Shown: piece by piece, positions 28,809 to 34,794 of the stretch
Layout: the number at the start of each line of letters is the position of its first letter
Position numbering within the stretch: position 1 is the stretch's first letter
Assembly (NCBI GenBank): GCA_944386055.1
Contig: CALWZP010000022.1
Location: forward strand, 1-34,794
Reading direction: 5' to 3'
Source of the DNA: an uncultured Oscillospiraceae bacterium
Lineage (GTDB): Bacteria; Bacillota; Clostridia; Oscillospirales; Oscillospiraceae
DNA: 34,794 nucleotides
Program-made: the position numbers and the translations under genes
Notes under the pieces: model-generated
Seen by the model: the letters and a program-made list of their open reading frames with translations, nothing else
Database searches by the model: none
What the model was told of the DNA's origin: nothing

Positions 28809-30713
28809 TCATGGCTCCCCCCGGGCCTCCTCCAGCTGAGCCTCCAGCTTCTCCCAGTCGGCATACAGCTTGAAGATCTCGGTCTCCAGCTGGTCCTTCT
28901 GTTCATACAGCTCCTGGAGCTTGAGATAGTCGGTCTCGTACTCCTTCATCTGCTCGGTGAGCTCGAACATTCGCTCCTCCGCCCGGGCCACCTCCCGCTC
29001 GGCGGCCTTCACCTGCTTCTCCAGCTCCTTGGTGCCGCCGGGACGCTTGGGCTTGTCCGCCTTGGGGGGCGGCGCCTCCTTCGCCGGCGGCGGGGCGGTC
29101 TTCGCCCGGTCCCGGGCGGCCTGGTACTCCTGGAAGGTGCCCCGGAAATCGTGGATCTCTCCCCCCTCCAGGGTCCAGATCCGGTCGGCGAACCGGTCGA
29201 TGAAATACCGGTCGTGGGAGACGAAGAGCAGGTTGCCCCCGTACTCCTCCACCGCCGACTCGATCCACTCCCGGCTGTCCAGGTCCAGGTGGTTGGTGGG
29301 CTCGTCCAGCACCAGCAGGTTGATCTTCTCATCCATCAGCATGCACAGCCGCAGCCGGCTCTGCTCCCCGCCGGAGAGGGCGGAGACCGGCTTGAACACA
29401 TCCTCTCCCCGGAAATGGAACGCCCCCAGGCGGTTGCGGGCGGACTGGGGCGTGCAGTCCAGGTCATAGATGAGGGTGTCTACCAGGGTGCGCTCCGGGT
29501 GGTCGAAGCGCACCTGCTGGGGCAGATAGCCCACCTTCACCGTGGGGCCGAAGCGGATGCGCCCGGCGTCGGGCTGCTCCTCCCCCAGCAGCAGCTTGAG
29601 CAGGGTGGTCTTCCCCGTGCCGTTGTCCCCGATGAGGGCGATGCGTTCGCCCCCCCGCACCTCCAGGTCCACGCCGGAGAACAGGGTGCGCCCCTCGAAG
29701 GACTTCTCCAGCCCCTTCACGGTGAACACCTCGTCCCCCCGGAACTCCCGCTCCCCGAATTTCACATCCAGCCGCCGCGCCTTCCTCGGCCGGTCGGTGA
29801 CCCGCATCTTCTCGATGCGCTTCTCCATGGACTGCGCGCGCTTGAAGATCTTGTCGTTGCCCGAATAGGCCCACACCCGCAGCTGCTCCGCCGCCTTCTC
29901 CAGCTGCTGGATCTTGGCCTGCTCCTTCTCGTACTGGCGCAGCTTCTCCTCGTACCGCCGCTCCTTTTCCACGGCGTAGAAGCTGTAATTGCCGGCGTAG
30001 AACTCCGCCTTGCCGTCCACCAGCTCGATGCACCGGTCCACCACTTGGTCCAGGAAATACCGGTCGTGGGACACCGCCAGCACGGTGCCCTTGAACTTCT
30101 CCAGATAGTTCTCCAGCCACTCGGTAGCGTGGAGGTCCAGGTGGTTGGTGGGCTCGTCCAGCAGCAGAATGTCGGTGCGCTCCAGCAGCAGCCGGGCCAG
30201 GTTCACCCGGGTCTTCTCCCCGCCGGAGAGCTGGTCGAAGAGCTGCCCGCGCATGGCGGCGGGGATGGTCAGGCCGTTGCACACCTTGTTCTTGTCGGTG
30301 TCCATCTCATAGCCTCCCCCCGCCTCAAAGGCGGCGGAGAGCTGGTCGTACCGCCGCAGGTCGGCCTCGTCCGGCGTCCCCTCCCCCATCCGCCGGGTGA
30401 GGCGCTCCATCTCCTCCTCCATCTCGTGGAGAGGGCGGAAGGCGGTCTCCAGCACATCCTCCACCATGTACCCCGCGGGGTACACCGGGATCTGGGAGAT
30501 CAGCCCCAGCCGCCGTCCGGGGGCCAGGACGATCTCCCCCTCGTCGGGGACGAGCTGACCGGTGAGCAGCTTGAGCAGAGTGGTTTTACCCGCACCATTG
30601 GCGCCCAGCAGTCCCACCCGCTCCCCGGTGTCCACCTGGAAGGTCAGGCCGTCCAGGATTCTCTTGCCGACCTCGAATTCCTTCACCAGGCCGGAAACGG
30701 ATATCTCGATCAT
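28809..30713 (-). CDS. ABC-F family ATPase (ribosome-associated)
   Basis: 634 residues, no membrane segment: two ABC cassettes in tandem. First cassette: GANGAGKTTLLKLLTG, LSGGEKTRVNLARLLLE and LLLDEPTNHLDL. Then a P-site-tRNA-interaction-type linker with a helical arm (EEKLRQYEKEQAKIQQLEKA). Second cassette: GDNGTGKTTLLKLLLG, LSGGEQSRLRL and DEPTNHLDLDS. A Lys/Glu-rich C-terminal coiled coil of about 110 residues follows a Pro/Ala-rich linker (TAPPPAKEAPPPKADKPKRP), as in YdiF/Uup-type proteins. Such proteins act on stalled ribosomes; some give antibiotic resistance, but the linker here is not of an evident resistance type. GGGAG lies six bases upstream of the ATG. First gene of the unit through prfA, fitting a translation theme. 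Confidence 0.93.
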   Translation of the reverse strand: MIEISVSGLVKEFEVGKRILDGLTFQVDTGERVGLLGANGAGKTTLLKLLTGQLVPDEGEIVLAPGRRLGLISQIPVYPAGYMVEDVLETAFRPLHEMEEEMERLTRRMGEGTPDEADLRRYDQLSAAFEAGGGYEMDTDKNKVCNGLTIPAAMRGQLFDQLSGGEKTRVNLARLLLERTDILLLDEPTNHLDLHATEWLENYLEKFKGTVLAVSHDRYFLDQVVDRCIELVDGKAEFYAGNYSFYAVEKERRYEEKLRQYEKEQAKIQQLEKAAEQLRVWAYSGNDKIFKRAQSMEKRIEKMRVTDRPRKARRLDVKFGEREFRGDEVFTVKGLEKSFEGRTLFSGVDLEVRGGERIALIGDNGTGKTTLLKLLLGEEQPDAGRIRFGPTVKVGYLPQQVRFDHPERTLVDTLIYDLDCTPQSARNRLGAFHFRGEDVFKPVSALSGGEQSRLRLCMLMDEKINLLVLDEPTNHLDLDSREWIESAVEEYGGNLLFVSHDRYFIDRFADRIWTLEGGEIHDFRGTFQEYQAARDRAKTAPPPAKEAPPPKADKPKRPGGTKELEKQVKAAEREVARAEERMFELTEQMKEYETDYLKLQELYEQKDQLETEIFKLYADWEKLEAQLEEARGEP

Positions 30714-30781
30714 GGTTTACTCCCAATTCAAATCGTGGTAAACTGTTGCTGTCAAATTCATTCACGGAAGGGATGACCTCC

Positions 30782-31801
30782 ATGGACGCCATTCGCTGGA
30801 ATGCCGACCACACCCTCTCCCTGCTGGACCAGACCAGGCTGCCGGTCCGGGAGGAGTGGATCACCTACACGGAATACCGCCCCGTCATCGACGCCATCCG
30901 CACCATGGTGGTGCGGGGGGCCCCCGCCATCGGGGTGACCGCCGCCTACGCCATGGTGCTGGCCGCCCGGCAGTTCACCGGGACGCCGGACTTCGGCCCC
31001 CGGATGGACCGGGCCGCGGCGGAGCTGGCCGCCAGCCGCCCCACGGCGGTGAACCTGTTCTGGGCCCTGGACCGGATGCGGGCCGCCGCGGCCCGCTGTG
31101 GCGGCGACCCCGGCGCTCTGGAGCGGGAGGCTGTCGCCATCCACCGGGAGGATGTGGAGATGAACCGGGCCATGGGCGCCTTCGGCGCAGCGGTGGTGCC
31201 GCCCGGCGCCCGCATCCTCACCCACTGCAATGCCGGGGCCCTGGCCACCGGGGGATACGGCACCGCCCTGGGGGTGATTCGGGCCGCCCATGAGCAGGGG
31301 AAGGTATCCATGGTCTACGCCGACGAGACCCGCCCTCTTCTCCAGGGAGCGCGGCTCACCGCCTATGAGCTGGCCTCGGACGGCATCCCCGTCACCCTCA
31401 TCTGCGACGACATGGCCGGGGCGCTGATGGCCCGGGGGCAGGTGGACCTGGTGGTGGTGGGCTGTGACCGCATGGCCGCCAACGGGGACTTCGCCAACAA
31501 GATCGGCACCTATTCTCTGGCGGTGCTCGCCCGGCATCACGGCATCCCCTTCTACACCGCCCTGCCCTCCTCCACCATCGACCTCTCCCTGCCCGACGGG
31601 AGCGGCATCCCGGTGGAGCAGCGCGCGCCGGAGGAGGTGTCCGCCTTTGCCGGCACCCCCACCGGTCCGGCGGGTGTATCCGTGTGGAACCCCGCCTTCG
31701 ATGTCACGCCCCACCAGCTGCTCACCGGCATCATCACCGAGCGCGGGGTCCTCTATCCCCCCTTTGGGCAGTCCCTGACAGAACGGTTCTCCAAAGTCTG
31801 A
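30782..31801 (+). CDS. mtnA: S-methyl-5-thioribose-1-phosphate isomerase
   Basis: 339 residues from ATG 30782-30784 (GGAAGGG nine bases upstream); ATGs at 30746 and 30773 are poorly placed. Aldose-ketose isomerase of the methionine salvage route, in the cytoplasm. Family features: RGAPAIGVTAAYAM, TAVNLFWALDRM, the catalytic Cys149 in THCNAGALATGGYGTALG, ADETRPLLQGARLTAYEL and the catalytic Asp229 in GCDRMAANGDFANKIGTY. It starts 68 bases from the divergent ABC-F gene. No other salvage gene (mtnK, mtnB, mtnN) is present nearby, so the pathway partner must be elsewhere. The alternative, the related R15P isomerase or eIF-2B-like protein, is less likely given the intact Cys and Asp. Confidence 0.94.
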   Translation: MDAIRWNADHTLSLLDQTRLPVREEWITYTEYRPVIDAIRTMVVRGAPAIGVTAAYAMVLAARQFTGTPDFGPRMDRAAAELAASRPTAVNLFWALDRMRAAAARCGGDPGALEREAVAIHREDVEMNRAMGAFGAAVVPPGARILTHCNAGALATGGYGTALGVIRAAHEQGKVSMVYADETRPLLQGARLTAYELASDGIPVTLICDDMAGALMARGQVDLVVVGCDRMAANGDFANKIGTYSLAVLARHHGIPFYTALPSSTIDLSLPDGSGIPVEQRAPEEVSAFAGTPTGPAGVSVWNPAFDVTPHQLLTGIITERGVLYPPFGQSLTERFSKV

Positions 31802-31804
31802 TCC

Positions 31805-31844
31805 CCGGCGGGGGCGCACCGGATGCGCCCCCGCCGGTTTTTAT
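31805..31844 (+). terminator. Terminator between convergent mtnA and murF
   Basis: CCGGCGGGGGCGC pairs with GCGCCCCCGCCGG across a six-base loop, followed by TTTTT at about 31839-31843. It stops mtnA transcripts; on the other strand there is no T-run. Confidence 0.85.
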
Positions 31845-33247
31845 CCCTCCGCGGGTTCGGTAATGGACACCAGATAGTCCACCAGCTCCTCCATGGCCAT
31901 CCCCCGGGAGGCCTTCACCAGCACGGTGCTGCCCGGCTGGAGCACCTGTTTCAGCACCGGCTTGGCCTCCTCCTTGTCTGCGCAGTGATAGCTCAGGGGC
32001 ACCCCCGCCTTCTCCGCCGCCCGGCAGAGATAGGCCGCCTGCTCCCCCACCGTCACCAGACAGTCCACATCCGAGCGCCCCAGATACTCCCCCACGCTCT
32101 CGTGGAGGGCCTGGGAGAAGGCGCCCAGCTCCATCATGTCCCCCAGCACCGCGATCTTGTATGGGGCGGAGCCGGAGGCGAGCACCTCGATGGCCGCCCG
32201 CATGGACTGGGGGTTGGCATTGTAGGTATCATTGAGGATGGTGACGCCGTGTCCCCGCTCCAGAATGTTCATCCGCATCTTGGTGGGGGCGAAGCGCAGG
32301 ATGCCCTGCACCAGCTCCTCCCTGGTCAGGCCCAGCCGCTCCCCCACCGCCATGGCGGTGAGCACGGGGTAGACCATGTGCCCGCCCAGGGCGGGGATCT
32401 CCACCTGGGCGTCCATCCGGGGGGTGTGCACCATGCAGCGCAGGCGGCACTTTCCGTCCCCCTCGATCTGGCTGGCCCGGTAGTCCAGCCCCTCCCCCTG
32501 TCCGCAGAACACCATGGGCAGATCGCAGGTCTCCCGCAGGGAGGCCAGCATGGGGTCGTCCCCGTTGAGCACCAGCAGCCCCGGCCGGCGCACATGGGGC
32601 AGCACCTCGCACTTGGCCGCCAGGATGCCCTCCCGGCTGCCCAGGCTCTCGATGTGGGCGTCGCCGATGTTGGTGATCACCGCGATGTCCGGCTGGGCGA
32701 TGGAGGCCAGGGCGTCGATCTCCCCCTTTTTGCTCATCCCCATCTCCAGCACGCACACCTGGTCCTCCCGGCTCAGGCGCATCACCGTCAGGGGCAGGCC
32801 CACGGTGTTGTTGAAATTCCCCTCGGTCTTCAGCACCCGGTAGCGGGTCCCCAGCACCGCCGCCACCATGTCCTTGGTGGTGGTCTTTCCCACGCTGCCG
32901 GTGATGGCCACCACCGGGATGTCGAACCTCTGCCGGTACGCCCGGGCCAGGTCCCAGAAGGCCCGCAGGGTGTCCTCCACCTTGATGTAGAACTTCCCCG
33001 GCTGATAGCTCTCCCGCTCTCGGGCGGTGAGGCAGCCGGCGGCGCCGTCCTCCAGGGCGGCATTGATGAAGGAGTGCCCGTCAAACCGCTCCCCCACCAG
33101 GGGGATGAACAGGGCCCCGGGGTGGATGTCCCGGCTGTCGGTGTCCACCCCGGTGATGACGGTGTCCAGGTCCTCCGCCGGGGTCAGCAGGGTCCCCCCC
33201 ACCGCCTGCAGCACTTCTCCCAGTGTCATGGGCTCCATGGCGTTCAC
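31841..33247 (-). CDS. murF: UDP-N-acetylmuramoyl-tripeptide--D-alanyl-D-alanine ligase
   Basis: 468 residues; adds D-Ala-D-Ala to the UDP-MurNAc-tripeptide in the cytoplasm. N-terminal domain with TDSRDIHPGALFIPL, P-loop GSVGKTT at residues 117-123, the Mur-ligase LKTEGNFNNTVGLPLT and EMGMSKKGEI motifs, NIGDAHIESLGS, and in the C-terminal domain NDTYNANPQSMRAAIE and GDMMELG. Start GTG 33245-33247 overlaps the ddl stop (GTGA), with AAGGAGG four bases upstream; ATG 33238 is an alternative. The gene makes a two-gene unit with ddl, whose product is one of its substrates, so the coupling is functional as well as physical. Confidence 0.96.
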   Translation of the reverse strand: MNAMEPMTLGEVLQAVGGTLLTPAEDLDTVITGVDTDSRDIHPGALFIPLVGERFDGHSFINAALEDGAAGCLTARERESYQPGKFYIKVEDTLRAFWDLARAYRQRFDIPVVAITGSVGKTTTKDMVAAVLGTRYRVLKTEGNFNNTVGLPLTVMRLSREDQVCVLEMGMSKKGEIDALASIAQPDIAVITNIGDAHIESLGSREGILAAKCEVLPHVRRPGLLVLNGDDPMLASLRETCDLPMVFCGQGEGLDYRASQIEGDGKCRLRCMVHTPRMDAQVEIPALGGHMVYPVLTAMAVGERLGLTREELVQGILRFAPTKMRMNILERGHGVTILNDTYNANPQSMRAAIEVLASGSAPYKIAVLGDMMELGAFSQALHESVGEYLGRSDVDCLVTVGEQAAYLCRAAEKAGVPLSYHCADKEEAKPVLKQVLQPGSTVLVKASRGMAMEELVDYLVSITEPAEG

Positions 33248-34302
33248 TTTCCCTCCTTCCGCGCCCGCAGGGACGCGGTGATGATCCTCTCACACAGCTC
33301 GCCGTAGCCGATCCCCACCACGGCGGCCTCCTGGGGCACCAGACTGGTGGGGGTCATGCCGGGCAGGGTGTTGATCTCCAGAAAATAGGGGGTGCCGTCC
33401 TCCGTGACGATGAAGTCCGCCCGGGCAGCGGCAGCCAGGCCCAGGGCGCGGTACACCGTCAGGGCGTCCCGGCGCAGCCGCTCCTCCCACGCCGCCGGGA
33501 TGTTCGCGGGGCACACCTCCTCCGCGGCGCCGGGCTGATACTTGTTGGCATAGTCGTAGAAGCCCTCCCGGGGGATGATTTCAATGGAGGGCAGGCTCAC
33601 CCCGTCCAGCACCGCCACCTGCAGCTCCCGGCCCCGGATGTACTCCTCAATGACGGCGTCGCCTCCCAGGGCGATCACCTCCCGCAGGGCCTCCCGCAGG
33701 GCCTCCCCGTCCTCCGGGATGGACACCCCGATGGACGACCCGCTGGCCAGGGGCTTCACCACGCAGGGCAGGGCGCACCCGGCGGCGATCTCCTCCAGCG
33801 TATCCTCCGTCACCCGCACCTTGCGCCAGGCGGGGGTGGTCACCAGCCCCGCCGCCAGCCGTTTGGTCAGGTCCTTATCCATGGCCAGGGCAGAGCCCAG
33901 GTAGCCCGAGCCGGTGTAGGGAATGCCCATCAGATCCAGCATGGCCTGCACCCGGCCGTCCTCGCCGCAGGTACCGTGGAGGCCCAGATAGACCACATCC
34001 GCCCCGGCACACAGCTCCAGCACCCCGGGGCCGATCTGGCTGGGGCTCTTCCACCGGCGGGCGGCACGCACCGCCGACAGGTCGGGGGCGTGGGGGGCCA
34101 CGCGCCGCCACCGCTCCGGCACCGGGGCGTCATACAGCTCCTCCGGCGGGCAGTCATAGTCCTCCAGCCCCATGTAAAGGTCCACCAGCGCCACCCGATG
34201 GCCCCGCTCCCGCAGGGCCTCGGTCACCTTGGCCCCGGAGGAGAGGGACACATCCCGCTCCCCGCTCAGCCCGCCGGCCAGCACCACAATGTTCAATCCC
34301 AT
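33244..34302 (-). CDS. ddl: D-alanine--D-alanine ligase
   Basis: 352 residues from ATG 34300-34302, the start of the family motif MGLNIVVLAGGLSGERDVSL. ATP-grasp enzyme making the D-Ala-D-Ala dipeptide for peptidoglycan. Domain 1 has the GLHGTCGEDGRVQAMLDLMGIPYTGSG stretch; central ATP-grasp has DKDLTKRLAAG, PCVVKPLASGSSIGVS and the EEYIRGREL loop; the C-terminal part has the metal-binding DFIVTEDGTPYFLEIN and NTLPGMTPTSL. The residue Phe/Tyr before GMT-type loops that separates D-Ala from D-lactate ligases was not examined in detail; the overall pattern fits D-Ala-D-Ala. It overlaps murF by four bases and has a promoter at 34354. Confidence 0.95.
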   Translation of the reverse strand: MGLNIVVLAGGLSGERDVSLSSGAKVTEALRERGHRVALVDLYMGLEDYDCPPEELYDAPVPERWRRVAPHAPDLSAVRAARRWKSPSQIGPGVLELCAGADVVYLGLHGTCGEDGRVQAMLDLMGIPYTGSGYLGSALAMDKDLTKRLAAGLVTTPAWRKVRVTEDTLEEIAAGCALPCVVKPLASGSSIGVSIPEDGEALREALREVIALGGDAVIEEYIRGRELQVAVLDGVSLPSIEIIPREGFYDYANKYQPGAAEEVCPANIPAAWEERLRRDALTVYRALGLAAAARADFIVTEDGTPYFLEINTLPGMTPTSLVPQEAAVVGIGYGELCERIITASLRARKEGK

Positions 34303-34353
34303 CGCGCCCCTTTCCCCCGGCCCATACGGCCGGTACGCATACGCAAGTATAGT

Positions 34354-34382
34354 ATTATACCATAGACCGTACCATTCCTCAA
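34354..34382 (-). promoter_or_regulatory. Sigma-A promoter of ddl-murF
   Basis: On the minus strand TTGAGG (complement of 34377-34382), 17 bases, then TATAAT (complement of 34354-34359). It lies 52 bases before the ddl start. Confidence 0.82.
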
Positions 34383-34473
34383 GCGGGAAATGCCACAACT
34401 TTTCCCCCGTGCGCGGTGTCATGTTTCTCTTCGGCCCTGCCGCTTGGAATCGCGGAATACGGAGTTTTTTTGT

Positions 34474-34502
34474 TTGCATTTTTCGACATGGCCCACTATA
34501 AT
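34474..34502 (+). promoter_or_regulatory. Sigma-A promoter reading off the right end of the window
   Basis: TTGCAT (34474-34479), 17 bases, TATAAT (34497-34502). Divergent from the ddl promoter. It starts a leader of about 210 bases before the first strong ribosome site at 34708-34713. Confidence 0.8.
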
Positions 34503-34720
34503 CAAAGGTACAGAGCCTATCCAATGCCCACAACGACACTCAGGACAGCGGTACCGCTGTCCTCACCCCCCTGGGGGGTGAGCGCATCGAGCGCCAGGGC
34601 ACGAAGCAGCGGCGCCTCTTCCGGATCCATCGGAGAAGGACGCACTGACAACTCTGAAAATGGTAATTTTAGAATTAGAGAAGAACCTCAAGACAGATTG
34701 GAAAGTAAAGGAGGAGAACA
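34503..34720 (+). other. Structured 5' leader downstream of the 34474 promoter
   Basis: Contains two adjoining perfect hairpins: a 22-bp palindrome at 34542-34563 (halves AGGACAGCGGT / ACCGCTGTCCT) and TCACCCCCC/GGGGGGTGA around a single T (34563-34581). The sequence then loses GC content from about 34640. Three frames are open for parts of it, but none has a ribosome site, so I treat it as untranslated. No known riboswitch was recognised. Confidence 0.45.
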
Positions 34721-34723
34721 AGT

Positions 34724-34794
34724 TTGAAACAAATCAGTGACACACCACTCTAAAAAGGGGCGCAACAAAGTAGACCGTCGGTCAGGCGGTCAAA
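34724..34794 (+). CDS. Start of an unidentified gene, possibly frameshifted, runs off window
   Basis: AAAGGAGG (34708-34715) is eight bases before TTG 34724-34726, which opens a frame reading MKQISDTPL and then TAA (34751-34753). In the next frame, GTG 34737-34739 opens a frame that continues to the window end as MTHHSKKGRNKVDRRSGGQ. If one base were absent or added around 34745-34760 (ACTCTAAAAAGGGG), the two would join as MKQISDTPL-KKGRNKVDRRSGGQ. Alternatives are a nine-codon uORF overlapping the true gene, or a natural frameshift. The family cannot be told from 20 residues; the basic N-terminus would suit a recombinase or other DNA-binding protein. Confidence 0.25.

Noticed and set aside
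26030-30776. Long plus-strand frames opposite the HAD-TsaC, prfA, YdcF and ABC-F genes
   Set aside because: His/Gln/Leu/Gly-rich translations without domains, typical of antisense frames in GC-rich DNA; the minus-strand genes are recognisable along their full length.
34416-34727. Plus-strand frame of 103 codons in the right-edge leader
   Set aside because: It starts upstream of the -10 box at 34497, has no ribosome site, and its translation is low in complexity; it is more likely untranslated leader.
1-34794. tRNA and rRNA genes
   Set aside because: I looked for the T-loop GGTTCGA pattern with matching acceptor stems and for rRNA signatures and found none; the island is therefore not inserted in a tRNA gene.

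Overview
The window looks like a chromosomal segment of a high-GC Gram-positive anaerobe of the Clostridia, probably an Oscillospiraceae-type gut bacterium (Flavonifractor / Pseudoflavonifractor / Lawsonibacter-like). This is inferred from the AGGAGG-type ribosome sites in front of almost every gene, the gene content (sporulation-type DacF, a GerMN lipoprotein, an SLH surface protein, TSCPD and DUF169 proteins, AlaX), and the dispersed hairpin repeats between genes. No database search was possible.

Layout. 1-3734 (minus): a tightly packed cluster of a ComEA-like HhH protein, an OmpR-family response regulator, a sensor kinase, a GerMN lipoprotein and the start of an O-acetylhomoserine sulfhydrylase. 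3861-5246 (plus): DacF-type D-Ala-D-Ala carboxypeptidase. 5328-5576 (minus): TSCPD protein. 5666-13003 (minus): a feoA-feoB ferrous iron uptake operon whose feoB is cut in two by an inserted element of about 5.24 kb (6389-11638). The element carries its own large serine recombinase, three small minus-strand genes, and a plus-strand operon of an HTH regulator, an ECF-type sigma factor, a DUF4367 anti-sigma-like membrane protein and a secreted protein. 13110-14394: an AT-rich islet with a strong promoter, a 32-codon leader ORF overlapping a terminator, a secreted protein and a small membrane protein. 14604-16548 (plus): AlaX editing protein and DUF169 protein. 16684-18727 (minus): M18 aminopeptidase and CoaE. 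18780-19640: a gene-free stretch packed with hairpin repeats. 19698-24050 (minus): a 1450-residue SLH surface protein with a divergent HTH gene. 24683-25684 (plus): aldo/keto reductase. 25736-30713 (minus): ABC-F, YdcF, prfA, and a HAD phosphatase fused to a threonylcarbamoyl-AMP synthase. 30782-31801 (plus): mtnA. 31841-34302 (minus): ddl-murF. 34303-34794: a promoter-bearing leader that runs off the end.

Main result. The feoB interruption is resolved to the base. Both junctions carry the 7-bp sequence CGGGAAT. Joining the flanks at this repeat restores one open frame of 611 codons with the family motif CNGRFP intact. The two inner ends of the element carry 19-bp arms that are inverted repeats with one mismatch, as expected of a serine integrase attP. 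The host therefore carries a precisely excisable element that switches off its FeoB. Second-tier observations are an in-frame amber codon at codon 7 of the island sigma factor, a sharp base-composition break inside the anti-sigma-like gene, the leader ORF/terminator arrangement at 13199-13330, and the HAD-TsaC fusion.
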